A DNA stretch of 64,000 nt from Hirundichthys speculiger (lineage: Eukaryota; Chordata; Actinopteri; Beloniformes; Exocoetidae): NCBI GenBank assembly GCA_018398805.1, contig JAGFBZ010002033.1:1201501-1265500 (forward strand). Direction: 5' to 3'. The notes beneath the pieces were generated by a model. It had not been told where the DNA came from. It saw only the letters and a list, made by a program, of their open reading frames with translations, and ran no database searches. A program made the position numbers and the translations under genes. Shown piece after piece: positions 1-13,700 of the stretch; the stretch's first letter is position 1, and the number at the start of each line of letters is the position of its first letter.

Positions 1-412
1 CACCCAAACCATCATCAAGCAGAAAACAGATGCAGATAGCAACCAGTGGGTTAACACAGTGCAGCGCTCAGCAGCTTAAGAGACATATTTCCCCCCGGAG
101 TTGGTGTTGTGCAAAAAAAGTAAATATTGGACTTAGAAGGTGAAGGTCATAGATTCCTCCTGGAATTACCTGTCAGGGAAACTGCCCTCAATAAGCATGA
201 CTGTTTGAATGTATGATAACATGTGATATTTACATTTTAAAGATTTTAAAAATGTAATTAAAGGTATGACAGGTTGCATTTTAATCCAAACTTTCTTTGT
301 GAAAACAAAATTAAACATTTAAACTTTAAAAATATATAACAAAAATGGGTGAAAAACCTTCAGACAAATGTGTGCATTGATTTTGTAAAGATACGGCAGG
401 CTGATAGTCGAC
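1..412. other. AT-rich non-coding DNA, no gene
   Basis: No open frame of note and no recognisable repeat. It is AT-rich sequence leading up to the 3' end of the LINE fragment that starts near 413. Confidence 0.6.
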
Positions 413-1050
413 TTCAGAATCAGAGAATCAGAAAAACTTTAGCGCCAGATACAGTAAAGAACATTTTACAGAACTAGGAATATATCATAGTGCCTGGTGT
501 AAACAGAGTTTTAAAAAAAGGCAAAAAAAGTGCAAAAAGTCAGAAAAGTAGACGTATATGCAAATTCGAAATATATACACAATAGAAAAAAGAATAAAAC
601 AACTATAGAATAAAATTTAAAAAAAAGTCATACACAAAATGGAAGATGTGCAGTAGCAAGAGGAGTGCAAATGAAAGTGACTGTAAATTGGAAGAGGGGT
701 GGGCGGTGGGGGGTCAGCTGGGAAGAGATGGGGTACTGTTCAGGCTGACTGCAGGGGGGAAGAAACAGTTTTTGTGGCTTGAGGTCCTGGTCTTAATGGA
801 CCGGAGGGGAGGGTTAAAAGTTTGTTAGATTGAGAGAGGTCAGCTGTCGATGGTGGCTGCACCTGTCCGGGTCCTGGAGACGTCGTACGGCTCCTGGACT
901 GGTGGGAGGTTCCAGCTGGTCACTTTCTTCACGACGCTGATGAGACGCTGCAACTTGGCCTTGTCCCTGGCTGTGGCTCCAGCACAAGGCCAAGCTGCAG
1001 CACGTCATCTTCACAGTTTTCTTGTTTTCTGAACATGTCAAATTTCAGCA
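413..1050 (-). mobile_element. 5'-truncated LINE, 3' end with reverse transcriptase C-terminal remnant
   Basis: Read on the minus strand, the last ~30 bases are an iterated CTGATT-type tail (plus strand 415-441: CAGAATCAGAGAATCAGAAA), which is how several fish LINEs end. About 280 bases of AT-rich 3' UTR lie above it. From about 725 to 960 the minus strand reads as a broken C-terminal LINE polyprotein. One piece contains KLQRLISVVKKVTSWNLPP. A second, after stops, contains KTRTSSHKNCFFPPAVSL, which resembles the common LINE ending 'KTSRHKNSFFPQAV'. There are several in-frame stops, so the copy is dead. The upper boundary near 1050 is approximate. The clade is not determined. Confidence 0.65.
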
Positions 1051-3919
1051 TTAAACGCTCATGGAAAGTGTCTGTATTGGATTCTGTTGTCCCTATACAG
1101 CTGCTAGTCAACAGGGATGTTGAACACACATTTAATTAAGTTTTTTTTTTCATGACAGACCTTGATAACAACTTGACAGCTGTGATCTTTAAGAAATGAC
1201 TCTTTCTTTCTTTGTCACTACAAGCATTTTTAAGGGTTTTGCTTTGTTGCTCTTACAGTTTGGAAAGTGACCTGTTTCTTTTACATTTTGCGGACAACTT
1301 AACAGGGTTTTCCTTTTTATTTTATCTCAGTATGTGGTATCTTGGTTCAACACAATTCAGTATATGTGTTATGAATTTTCTAAATTGCACAATATCTTTT
1401 CTTTTCCAGTGTTTACTGATGTGTGGGCCCTAATTAGCCGACATGTATCCAGATTACACTTGTTTTTGTGTGTGCAGGTGTTTACTGTGCAGTAAAGACG
1501 CTCTGAGCCCATGTTGACATGACAGTAGAAGGCATTGCACTGTTCCATTGGCACTGGGAAAGCCCTTTTCCATCTACATGTGCCCCTTTAGTCTGTTAGC
1601 GAGAGCCGAGTCCACACACTTCAGCACACACACACACACACATTAGATCTGCCATCTTGAATAATGAACACAAACCTCTTGTTATGGCTTCATAAATATT
1701 ACATCAATAATCTGACATTAATGGGTTTTTCCTATTTGTGTATCCTACCTTATTTGTTCTAAGCAGCTACATGAACAACAGAAACTCCAGAAAAACCTCA
1801 AGAAGCACTTCATTCACTATGTTATAAGGTAACAGACATTAATCCCCATGTTTCACTATATGTATTTATTTACAGTATATGTTCAGCATCCATTAAAAAA
1901 AATGAAAATACATTTTATTTGGAGCAGTGGGGCCAGTGAAAAATATGTTTTATGATTAATCTGATATCCTCAACCTAACCAAGTGTTGTTTTTATCACAG
2001 GCCTCACAGCTGTTACAGCATCAGGGAAGCCCTTTGTACATCTGTGTGTGTGTGTGTGTTTACTTTTGTAATGAGTCTGCTGGTTTCTGGGGAAAGCCCA
2101 AGGGCTAACCTCCACCCACTCAGTGTTTCTGGTTACCTGTCTGTGAATCACTGCTTCCTCCTTCATATCTGTGTGTTTGTGTGTGTGTTTTTGGGTGCTT
2201 ATCCTTTGCAAAGTCACCATCCTCTGGATTTTTAAAACGTTTCTCTCCTTCTTTCTAAGTTTTTTCTCTCTCTTTATTTCTCTCTCTACTCAACATTTGT
2301 TCCAGTTTTTTCCTATTCCTGTCGCTTGTGTTCCAAGGGCACAAATAAGGTTGAAGATCTGTCATGTAGCTGTCCAGCCTGAGTATGTGGAGCTAACACA
2401 ATTGTCTATGTGTTATGTGTGTGGGAAAATAAGGCGACCATGATAAAAACACCTTTGGTGCTATTATCGAAGAGTTTTAATGACAAACAAGTTCATCCAC
2501 AGATCATATATCTTTTACATGATATTCCTCCTGCTTGTGCTGCTTTATGATCTGAGAAGATTGAATAACTTTGTTCTGACTAGTTTAAGGTAGAAATTAT
2601 AGCCTTCCTATCAAACAAATTGTGTAAACCATATTAATTCACAGTCAGAGGTGTGCGTAAAAAGCGTATGCTTGTGACAACATTAATTGGTCTGTTTGTT
2701 TAATAGTTAGGTCCAAACAGCAGGGATGCAAATGCTATAACATTTTATACAGTCTGCAATTCTTTTCTTCAGGGTAACTGGTTTAGTGGAATTAACTGTC
2801 AACATGCTGATTATTTGTCCTAAGATTTGTAGGAAAACACAGGAGAATTCTCTCAGTAAACAAATGGATGGAAACTCACAGTCAACTGTTCAACATCTGG
2901 GGTGCAGAGGTGCTTCTTCACAGTCACATCTCCAGGGTTCCTTGTTGCTTATAAAGACCACAGCACTCCTACTCCACTTCTGTTTGTCTGTCTGAGGTCT
3001 TTAATCCTAGTCTAGAAATCTAGATGTACAACTAGAAAATTTGAATTTGCTTGGCAGGTCCGTCGAGCTACCACTCGTTGGAGCTCAATAACTATGTCCA
3101 AAAGTCTTGGGGGGGCAATTACATCCTTGTAGAGAGTCTCTGGATGGGCTTAACATGATGACGACAGAGCTGCAACGCTGTAGCCTGGATGGTGAACATT
3201 GAAGATGGTCTTGGCTGAAGAACCGTTGTGAGCCCATTCAAAAAGTTTCTCTGATGTCTTTAGAGTTATTTTTCTTTTCACCTCTGACAAACATTATAAA
3301 TACAAAAGTACAGAATCCAATAAAAAACAAAACATATAAAGTTTTAGACACTAAAGATTATAGACATTTTTTTGCCAGAGGAGTCCATGATCCATTCATA
3401 GTTGTATTAAAGTTCAGTGTTTATTTTATGTTCAGTTATATTGTCGATGTTTCTGAATACATGTTTGGTTGCTTGTTGAGCTGTGATTGTACCACTTGCA
3501 AAAAGATCAAACTACATTCTCCTAAGTTGTACTTGCCAAGTAAGAACTTCTAAGTACACAATTCCAGACTTCTCCTTCTTGGAAGTGAGATATGGCCATA
3601 GACTATAAAAAGAAAAAAAGAAAAAAAAAATAATTGACAAAACCCCTGTGAAGTTATTTTGAAGCCTTTTTCCTATTCTAAGGTTAATTTACTGATCAAA
3701 TCAGCCCAAACATATTAATTTCAAATATCTCGACCAAAATTCTATCCAAACTGAGTGCTGCTAGAGCTGAAACGAGGACTCATGAAATATAAACTAACAA
3801 AACAAAACATAGAAAAAAACTAACTAACAAAAGAAAAACCTGAGTACCAGTCAAGCGGCAACCATCCCACTCATGGATTGAAGCACAGCCAGGAAGTTTT
3901 GTTGCCGTTCTTTTACTGA
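1051..3919. other. Non-coding DNA with short CA/TG repeats
   Basis: No coding region supported. It contains short CA runs (about 1626-1641) and TG runs (about 2042-2059 and 2168-2188), a pyrimidine-rich stretch (2230-2300) and otherwise mixed AT-rich DNA. Frames of 60-99 codons here have no recognisable motif and no splice context. Confidence 0.55.
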
Positions 3920-4330
3920 CCAATGGCTCCAAAACTGAGCAAATCCCCACTAACTCCCATGGTAAAAGGGACAACTTTGCAAGAGAATTAAAAGTATTCA
4001 AAGGGGATGGCTGGAGACTAAAACACCCAAAAGATAAAGACATTTCTTTTCAATCGCAAGTCCATCACTCTTACTCCCGAATTGATTATTTCCTGATTAG
4101 CAACTCCATTATCTCAAAAACAGTCGAAATAGTAATACATCCAATCATTATTAGTGATCACGCGCCAATCTCTCTTATTTTAAATATAAACAAACATGTC
4201 AAAACCAGCAACAGATGGCATTTTAAAACATCATTACTGGAGAACCTTGACTGATAATTATATTAAAAGAAAATGGGCATCTTTCCTTAGAATTAACGAC
4301 TCACCACATTATTTGACAGTGTTTGATTGA
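3920..4330 (+). pseudogene. L1-clade LINE ORF2 remnant: C-terminal part of the endonuclease domain
   Basis: From 3973 to 4254 one plus-strand frame reads an apurinic/apyrimidinic-type (EEP) endonuclease C-terminus: WRLKHPKDKD, then HHSYSRIDYFLISNS, then PIIISDHAPISL, then NRWHFKTSLLENLD and a stop. The SRIDYF and SDHAP blocks are the hallmark end of L1-type endonucleases, where the Asp-His of SDHAP is part of the active site. A one-base shift at about 4247 reopens the frame as DNYIKRKWASFLRINDSPHY up to a stop at 4328-4330, so one frameshift separates the two pieces. Bases 3920-3972 resemble the preceding 'LSK.PLTP' region in another frame. No reverse transcriptase follows. The copy is truncated on both sides and cannot function. 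It is not the human L1 family but a fish L1-clade relative. Confidence 0.75.
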
Positions 4331-4384
4331 CAGCTAGCCATTGGCTCTGCCATTGGTTAAGACAGCCTGGCATTGCTGTTATGA

Positions 4385-4995
4385 TTTTAGCAGCTAAGTG
4401 CGCACTTCCCAAATGTCCCCCGAAAAAAACAAACCACATGGAAGTGTGTGAAGACAACCATCCTCACAGATACTCCTGAGATGCAGGCACTTAAAAAAGC
4501 TTTTGAAGAAAGAAGAAAGAAACTGGAAGAGAAAATACAAAACAGGAAACAAAAAAAAGAAAACCAAAAAAGAAACCAATCGAGAAGAAAATCACAGATA
4601 GCAGCTCTGAGGAGATTGATGTTCCTGTACCACTTGATGAAGCATCTGATGATGAAAGATCTGAGCCTGAGAGAGGTCAACCGGGAAGCACAGATCTGTC
4701 ACCGGGTGACTTTGTCATGGTCAATTTTGCAACCAAACCCAGGAATGTCCGTTACATTAGTAAGTTTGAGAAAGTTGACGGTGATTAAATACTCACACAG
4801 TTCCTTTAAAGAACCCAGGGGAATGGGAAAATGTGGCAGAGACCCACTTTTGGTATAAAGCAAAACAATGTAGCACATGTTCTTAAAAACGATGTTGCTG
4901 CAACCTACAAGGCCTGGAGGAACCACGCGAAGAGAGCAACTCTTCATCTTTCTGTGCAACCTTCAGGGCTGGAATGTAGAAGGCCTCGCTACAGA
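4385..4995 (+). pseudogene. Decayed C-terminal tail of a pogo/Tigger-like DNA transposase
   Basis: The frame through 4448 reads KTTILTDTPEMQAL, followed by a Lys/Glu-rich coiled segment. 'LTDTPE' followed by a basic linker is typical of the tail of fish pogo/Tigger-like transposase proteins. After a frame change near 4600 the sequence reads EEIDVPVPLDEASDDE, then LSPGDFVMVNFATK, then RNVRYISKFEKVDGD and a stop near 4786. This matches the acidic linker and the small 'GDFVLVKFA...YYVGKV' module in those proteins. Later bits (about 4830-4900) keep weak similarity. Frameshifts and stops show it is dead. The DDE catalytic domain is absent. Family assignment rests on remembered motif order. Confidence 0.55.
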
Positions 4996-7900
4996 GTGAG
5001 AGATGTCTTAATCTGAGTGGTTTTGCCCCTTTTTTCTGAGTCACAGACTGCTCTACTCGTTTGATTTTGTTCTTTGCCCTGATTTGCAGACCGTAGCTGG
5101 CTCTATGGGTCCTGAGTTCTGACCCCTACTGTGAAAATGGTTCTTTCTCTCATTCGAATGGTAAAAATAAAACAATGATATTTTGTTGTATTTGTTCAGA
5201 GTTATCTTCAAGTGTTTAGAAGGAATACATGATCTTAATTGACGAATCTCTATGATTTTTTTAATTATTCCAACATTAGTTCTGGACTCAGTGGTTGTCA
5301 GAGTGGAAAACATAAGTGGATTACTTTACCCCCTTGAAATCTGGGCTTTGTCTCAGTTTATCCCGTAGCTGAGGTTAAATGAGACACTTTACCACTTTTT
5401 AAAAAAAAAAAAATCATATTGTCACTGTCTTTAGTCCTCCATACATTCTGATCATATCCATTCTTCTTTTGTTCTGGTAGCAACACTTGAAATGAGGACG
5501 TTTGGGCAAAATGAAAGAGATGAGTATAAAGCTATATTAATGATCATCCTGGGTTAGCACAAGCTAAGCCAGCTAAAACAGCTAAGTGCTGGGCGTGTTC
5601 CAACTGGCTTCCTAGAGCTGCTGGTCCCACCTCTTTGCAATATGCTGCTGAGCAGTTCGAGAAAAAAAGTGAACGAACACATTTGCTCACAAGTGAACAC
5701 ATTTGAAAACATAGGCTTGCTGTACAACTCTATGGGTCATGTGACCAGACAGTTTGTCCATAGTTTATAGAGGCGTTGGTACCAGTACTATATTTCAGGC
5801 ATCACAACTTGCATTGGTTCAGATGTAAATGGTACCCATCCACATACTATAAAACAGTTAATAGATACTAACAAACAGTGTTTTTAAGAGACTCATTCGA
5901 AGATTAAAAAAAAAAGGAAAAAGCCATTTTATGTTTCTTAATTATGTCTCTTGATGTCCCTTTTAATGAGAAACAGACTCAAGCTCATACCAGAAAGCTA
6001 CCAACTCTAAAAAACTAAAGAAAGCCTTTAAGACTTTAATAATCAGTTATTTACAAGACAACATTTTATGAATGCTGTTAAAGAGAGAAAAACTGTTGCA
6101 ACATAAATCTTCAATAGATAGTGCAAACACTTGTTAGACTCAGTAAAATGTTCATACACCTGAAATAAATCAGTTTAGGGAGAAACTTCTTTTCAGTACT
6201 TCTCAGTATTCTACTTGTCATTATCTTAAACAGCGTGTGAGGTTTTGCTGATGTGCAGTGAGATGACACTAACACAGCTGCATCATCAACCTAACTGGAA
6301 CCTCCGTAGAAGAGCAGTACATCTCATACAACAGTGTCAACAACATTTGTTTGTTTCATTTGTTTGTTTCTTAATTCTCTCTCTCCATTATTGACTAATC
6401 AGTGGTCTTCCAGTATGTGGAGTGATACTGAGAGTGTGTGAGGTAATAAGTAGAGCCTGTAAGTAGAGAGTGTGGTGGGAGGAAAGGCATTGGCAGATAC
6501 TGGATGTGGAGTGGGAGGCAGGCCGGCAGAAGCAGGGCTCCCCTGGTTACTGTTGCTCTGTGGGTGGCTACCAGCAGTCAGGCTCTCCTCCCTGCTCATG
6601 ACACGGTGGCTGAGCTGAGGGGGCGCTGGATGGGACTACCTCTCTGTCGCTCCAGTTCAAACTCCATCCCTGCCTTCTATGTCCCTTGTCCTCCCTTCTG
6701 TTTTTTTGTTCTTTCCCACCCACACAGTCTTTTGCTTGTCTTCCGACATCAGTCCCCTCACCTTGCGGTCTTTCAGCTCGGTTTCTTTCATGGACCTGCT
6801 TTGGTTTGTCTCCCACGCCGGCCCCCCACCCTCTAGCCCTTAGAGGAGGTTTCCAGACTCTGCAGTAGGCTGAGGAAAGACCTTTTCCTCACCATCCCAG
6901 CTCTCCACCCACCTGTTTGCAACGCCTGTTCTCTTGTATCAGTCTCTTTCTTACATTCTCCCTCCTGCCTGTTCTTTTATATGTCTGGCCCCTACCTCCA
7001 CATTCGCAGCCCCTTTTTTTCTCTCTGTGTAGAAGCGTAATGTCTTTTGGTCCTGTGATTGTGCTTTGCTACTTTTTGCCATCGCTCTGTGCGTCATTGG
7101 TGCATTGTCTTTTTCTCAAAGATTTTTTTTTGAGTTTCTATCTTTATTACTGGGCCTGAGTGCATGGTCAGCTGTTCTTAGAGCTACATAGCTGATGTCA
7201 GATTGGACAGTCTCAAAGCAATAAGGTAGTAATCTCTTGAACGCCCAGAGGCTTTTAAGTCCAAACATTCTCTCATCTCTCTTTCTGCTTTTTTTTGCCT
7301 CCCCCTTTCTCTCTCACCTTAAGAAAGACAGACCATATTACCTCTAAATGGATCTTTTGGTGTGTTGAAGCTCTCCTAAGTCTCACACACATCCCTATCC
7401 ATACATGCTCACTCACTCACAAGCAACACACGCACACACTGACACACCTCAGGATGTTGTTCCACACCTACCATCTTTATGAAGCTGAGAATTATCCCAC
7501 CATAGGTAATCATATCCTGCCATACCTGGGACTCATACAAATACACCTTGGCCTCCTCTCTCTAATAATGTGTATACAGTGATCTAATATAGAGGTTACA
7601 AGCTGTTGAAACCAGCGGGGACATTCGGGGACCCAGTGCTCCTTTCAGTCTCTTGACTGTGTCACTTTTTCATGGTAGATGTGAGCAGCGTGGGACACGA
7701 GTCTAGTATGTTTTGCTCATCTTTCTGTGTGTTTACACTGAGGGTTCACTTCAGAGCACGGAAGCATTAAAACCATGTCTTCGAGGCAGAGTGCACAGAA
7801 ATAGAAGCACAGCATGTTGTTCGATTAAAACAAGGAAGAAAAAAAAAGAAAAAAGAAAAAGGCACTCAGGGTGAGTTTGAAGGCAGGACTGCCAGACAGG

Positions 7901-10560
7901 CAGGAGATCAAGCTGCCCCCAAGCTAATACTTATATAACAATATGTCTGGAATAGATAGGACACAAAGGATCCATACTTTTGTTGGTCAACAGTAGAGTC
8001 ATTTAGTATAGGCCTGTAGGAGCCTGATATGCTGATTTGCATATGCATCCCACAATGTTTTCCACTGCATCAAAGTTTAGAAGAAAACTTCTGCTGATAG
8101 CAGTTCTGTGAAAGTTTATAGCTGACTTCCACAACTGCACCAGCATGAGCAAGCCTGAGTTGCTCTTAGACTTTCTTTGGATCCTAAGCTGTCTCTATAG
8201 CAACCACTGTAGGCAGTTGCCGTGGTAATCACAAGATGTTCCAGCCTGTAGCATTGTTAAGTGTTTGAAGTTTTCCCAGAGGTGCTCGGCTGAATGGGTT
8301 AACCCTACCACTCCCCTGATAGGCATGTGCAATGGCACGCTTATTTGTCTCTTTGATGTTTCCCAGTGAAGGGCTTAGCTGGCATCTGTGTCTATCTGGA
8401 GGTGTTTGGACCGAACAAGCGGCGGGCCGTAGTCTGACATTGATGCTAAAGCCAAAAGAATAGGTCAATGTGTCTGCCGGTTTGTAGATGTGCTACACAA
8501 ATGAGATGCCCACCACTCAGCGCAGCGTGGTGCCTGGGGGTGCTTCAGTGTCAAAAGCCGTTAGCCAAACAGAGGCAACGGGCGCTGACACCAGTCAGAA
8601 TGGCAGATGTCCACACGACTAGGCAGGGTGGCACATGAGGGCACGGGACAGGCCAGCGCTGGCTTGTACAGGCTGTCCCCTCTGGACATGGCAGGAAGCA
8701 TACAGAGGCGCTTCTACCATGGGTGGTAGGCTGCATTCAACACAATTCCATGTCTCACCAACTCAGATCCACATTAAAGGCTGACAAAATTTATCATGAG
8801 TTGAAAATGATGCTGGTTTTACGGAAGGCACGTGTACATGTGAATATTACCTCTCGTTTCTTTTGTCATGAGGAGTTTTTGGCTGTTACAGAGTATGCAC
8901 GCTTGCTCAGTGAAGTCACCCATCACTCATACTGTTTTCAAACTAAAATTAGCATCTGCATGAAGGATTCTTTGACTTGAGAGAAGCCTTGCATGAAGAG
9001 TATTGATTGTTTCTCTTTCCTGATTTCCAGCAGATAAGTTTTTTTTTTGTTTCCTGAATCCTGCTTGACATGAAGAGGAAAACTAAACTTTCTATTATTA
9101 AGTAATAGAAAGAAGCATGGAGGCCGATGACAGTGTAACGACAGTTACTATTTTCTGTATCTTACAGCAGTCTCTTAAAACTCATTGTCAACTGACAACG
9201 TTTGAGCACTGCTGAAAGACTGTGAAGAGAATTTGTGTCTGAAATAACGACAAGTTGAGGGAGTTTTCAGCTGCGATGACAAACCATTGTCTCCATAATA
9301 GCTATTACTGATGAATGCGTCACTCCGCAGCAGCAGCAGAAATAAGTGGGTCCACCCAGATGTCATATTTCCGTCACTACCAATTACAGTTGTCACGTTC
9401 ATGACATCATTTGACATGAATGAATGCCAACTGCGCCCCTGCCAACTGAAGACAAAATACAGATGTTTGTAGAGGTTTGTGTGAAGTGATCTTTATTCTG
9501 GTGAGTGTTGTTTGTGATCCAGAGAGTGATGTTTTGGGCTATGCTAAGAACAGGAAGGTTATTGCTGTGGTTAGGTACACTGAGAAGATGGAGCAAAATT
9601 AAAGTCCTTGTGAAGACGGAATAAGAAAGACATGTGAGTGACAGAGTGTGAATAAAAGTGGCATCTGTGTTCATGTCAAGATTGACTGTACAAACAAATT
9701 GTCTTCAACAAATAAGTCAGACAGTATTGAGCATATCCATCATGTTACTGTCATTCTCAGCTGCAGACCAGTGCCACCTTGTGGGCAAAGCCTTTGACCT
9801 GCTGAAAACATTTTTGCCTCTGGTGTTTTCCTCGTATACAGTCATTATTTCAGAACCTTTGGTCTGCTCATTTCTCCAGACACAACCTCTTTACAGTGAC
9901 ATTTATGTAGGTTTTCATCATCAATTATTACTATTGTAAAAGAGACTGAAAAGTTTTTAGACCTTTGTGGTAAATTCAGAATTTACATTTAATTTTATTT
10001 TTTAAAAGGGTAAAGAAAATGCCAACCTTCTTTTTTTTTTTTGTTCTCAGTCCAGTGCTCTTACGAAGAGCACAGTTGCTAATGATCCTGTTAAAACCTT
10101 AAGAGACTGATGAGCTCCGTCCTTTTCCACTCTGTAGGAAAAATATAGCTGAAAAGACTTCAGAATCCTCAATTCTTGAGATACCAGTTTCATCTCAACT
10201 TCAAAAATACATCTAATAAAATATGTTCATGACATTTTCCATGATTTGTTAGTTGAGAAGAAACTGCTGTAAACAGCACATATTTTATTATAATCTTATT
10301 TTATTACACATTTCTTCTTCTTTTTTTGTTGTTCCATGCAGTGTTTGTGTTTTCGTTTTTACATTTTGACAGCATGTTTGTAAGACACCTGTAAAGGATA
10401 TTTAATTACTCTGAGCTTTACAAAATGTGCTAAATCATGTTTGATTTATTTGAGATTGTGTTCTGAGTTCACTATCAGCTCTTTGTTTCTTTGTTGATTC
10501 ATTACTGACTCTAGTGAGTGGATTTCCATCAATCCACAGTGCATGAATAGCCGAGGTTAC
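4996..10560. other. Long non-coding stretch
   Basis: No gene is supported. Contents seen: an A13 run at 5400, a pyrimidine-rich region (about 6640-7060 and 7270-7320), a CA-rich patch (7380-7445), a purine-rich patch (7830-7862) and a moderately GC-rich patch at 8380-8720 with no recognisable protein in either strand. Unassigned dispersed repeats may exist. Confidence 0.5.
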
Positions 10561-10671
10561 AATGATCTGCGTTGTTCTTTTGCCAAACATGGCATACTGG
10601 ACTGATCAGAGAAGATACAGAGTGAATTGTCACATTCAAGTGTCCATAAGATCAGGGAAGTTTCTTTGTAG

Positions 10672-10775
10672 GGCTTTCATCATTCAGTCAGAGACAGCTT
10701 TGCATTTAATTAGGCAGAAAAACCTGAGCACCAGATGGAAGCCCTTGGTTATTGGTGGCCCAGGAGTATGTGGAG
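10672..10775 (+). other. Exon-like segment between a good acceptor and a strong donor
   Basis: The segment is preceded by TTTCTTTGTAG (AG at 10670-10671) and followed by GAG then GTGAGT (GT at 10776-10777), a near-consensus donor. The 104 bases are open in the frame reading AFIIQSETALHLIRQKNL and VIGGPGVCGG. I do not recognise the peptide. The length is not a multiple of three. It could be an exon of a non-coding transcript, a cryptic exon or chance. Confidence 0.2.
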
Positions 10776-13700
10776 GTGAGTTTTAGCTGCAGTTACAGAG
10801 CTAGCTCTGATCTCATGTGCTGGCAAACCTGATCTGTCGTTTCTCCACGCTCCTCATCTCTTCTGTTTTCCAACCTTCTCTTCTCTCGAGATTACCTCGA
10901 TTACTCTGGCAAGACATCAGAAGAAATTTGAAAACGGACAAAGGAAGCAAAGAATCACTGTGACTGAAAGTGTAGCTTTATCATAGCTCGCGGGCCACTG
11001 CTATCACACGGACTGGAACATACTTTGGTCATACAAACAGCTCTATTTCTCCTTTTTTTTAATTGAAAGTAGCACATGCATCTGAATTCTAAGGACTGGA
11101 GTGACAACTATATGTGCAGAAATGGCAGCTTAGCTGTACAGGTCATGAATTAAGTATCTGTTTAAGATCAAACGTAAAGGGAAACTCAGCTGACAGACTC
11201 AACAGAAGCTGGAGCTAAAACGGATTCACTGCTGCAAGACTACTTCTCAACAGATGACAACATTTCCCATTCCATATTGTTTTCCATCTTTAATTATAAA
11301 TCCAAAAGTGAACCAACCCCCATTTTTTTGCTCTGTTGTGTGACTGCGTTCACACACACACACCAGCACATCATCCAGAGTGATTGGCTCATAAAACATG
11401 CCTAATCTGCTAATACTGAATGAAGAAAGCCCATCATCTCGCTGAGACTTAAGACAAGCCTTCCTCTCCCCCCTGCTTTTGTTTTCATCCCTGATGGAAA
11501 TAGCAACACATGGGCCACTGTGTTTGTCTTTAAGATGGCACACAGCTAATCCTGTGTGAAGCTGGAGGGATCTCTTCAGCTGCTCTTGTCAGCGATGATT
11601 TGTCAACAACAATCTTTTCATTTCCTCTGTAAGCTGACACCATCATGTCTGTGCGATAATATGATAGAGGAAAAGCTGGATTGAATCTGAGCGGGCTGCG
11701 TTCAAAAACCAGGCAGCCTCTCTTCCGCCGTACAAGTGGACTCTTTGTTGGTTTTTCGCGCTGTCGCTTTAAAAATAAAAGCTCAACAGTTTAACAAACA
11801 AACCAACTAACAGGAAAAAATAATGTTGTTTTAACTGTGCTGTTTTTGAGGACACAGAAAAAAAAAAAACATCTAATCATGCAAATGTTTGAAATAAAAG
11901 GGAAAGTACTGAAGGTAATTAAAGATTCCAGTCATGGCCGCCTGGCGAGTGAATATGCCGCTATGAGCAAAAAGAAACAACAATTAAAAATCCTCAGTAG
12001 GAACACCCAGCTTAAAGCAAGCAATCATGTCCGAGATGTTGGGCCTAAATGAGGATGTTGTTTTCTCTTTTCTGTTCTGTCAATCTCCGCCAGAAAGCGA
12101 TTTCCTCCTGAAGAGTGGCGGCCAGGGCTAAAAGCATGTTTTAATAAGCACACTGACACATCCATCTTTGTTTCTGAGAGATAAGTCACAACGAGCGCAG
12201 AGCAAAGCATCCAGGGCTCGCTGGAAAGATGCCCATTGCTGCATATCAGTTGAATGTGCTTAGGCGCACAAAAACAGACAAATGTGCACTTACATTCAAG
12301 CACACATGCGTACGCATACATACAGAGGAGTTGTCACCCTAACTTAAATCCTATTTATCACCAAACCAATGGAATTTTTCCTCAGAGCCGAAGGTGGTTG
12401 GCATGTTCACTTTATGCCTCCTCGGAGATTAGTGAATTCAGCCCTGCTCTGTTCCCACTGTGTCTGCTTTTAAGTCTTCTCTCTTATACTCCCCCTTCCT
12501 CTTCTTCTTCACATCATCGCACTGCATTAAATGTGCTTTTATTTGTTTATTTATTTATTTGTTGTTTTTCATCTAGGGGAAAAAGGAGCAAAGTCTTAGA
12601 TACCTGGGACTTATAGCTGGTTGGGGCTGGCAGCTGCGCGTGTGATTGAGGAGCGTGACAGAAATGTCCTCATTAGGTCTCCACAAATGCTGTGAGGAGG
12701 GAGCTGCCGCACAGGGGAGGAAGAAGAGGAGAGGAAAGGAGAGGAGAAGAGAGAAGAGGAGGGGTAGGAGGCAAGGAGAAAGGAGTGAAAAGTTTGTGAG
12801 CTTTTGACACTTGGCGCCTTTTATCTGCGCGGCATCTCAGGGTTTAAAGTTATGTGTGCTCTAAAAGATATGCATGCACAGGCACGAGTTCACACTCTGT
12901 CTCTTTCTCTTACACACTCTCTCGCACACACAGTGAGTCACAAAGTGCACTGGAGTAACTCTGTGTCATTATTATACACTATTAATTTAAGAGAAATGAT
13001 AGAAGCCAAATGAACTTGTGTTCAGCCTAATTATCATGTCTTTGATACCAAATTGTGCAGAAAAAGAAAATGAGTCAGACGGAGCCAGCGATGTAGAGGT
13101 TCACACTGGGACTCTGGGAGTGGAGTATCGTTTGCATCCCAATATGGCACCCATAACCCTTCCTTGAAATCAAAGCTCAAATTCTTCATTACGGAGTGAA
13201 ATGAGACGCACATGCACACAGAGAGGGAATAAGACATAGACTTGGACTACAGGGATGATAATGGGATGGAAGAGCATGGTAACAGTAGGGGGTAAAGGGG
13301 TAGAGGGATCTGTTGCTCAGGGGAAAAAACTGCAACAACAAACAAACAACAATCATCTGTTTTATCTTGCTGCCTTTCCTCCCGATCTCACCCTCCGCGT
13401 GCATTGAGTGATCTCTGAACTCGACGCTTCCACGCCGGCTCCCCTGTTGCCTTGTTTACATGTTGTTTCCGCCGCTGTGTGCACAGCGCGTTGATCATTA
13501 ACATCATTATATGTCTATGATGCCGCTTGTTGAGTCACAAATCAACTTCCATATTTCTGCTGGTCTAATGATGAGACTAACTTTGTAACCTCTTCTCTTT
13601 TTTTTTTTTCAAAAACGTCTCTATGCTCATTGTCATTAAAGTGCTGCGAGAACACACCTGTTGTTGACGCTGAGGGAGCGTGATGCTGCTGGCAGTCTGT

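Noticed and set aside
3780..4043. Minus-strand 87-codon frame
   Set aside because: Overlaps the plus-strand L1 remnant in antisense and has no motif of its own.
4387..4680. Minus-strand Phe-rich frame
   Set aside because: Antisense of the Lys-rich linker in the transposase remnant.
8551..8736. Cys/Pro-rich minus-strand frame as a small secreted protein
   Set aside because: No signal peptide, no splice context and no recognisable cysteine spacing. Composition follows a local GC-rich patch.
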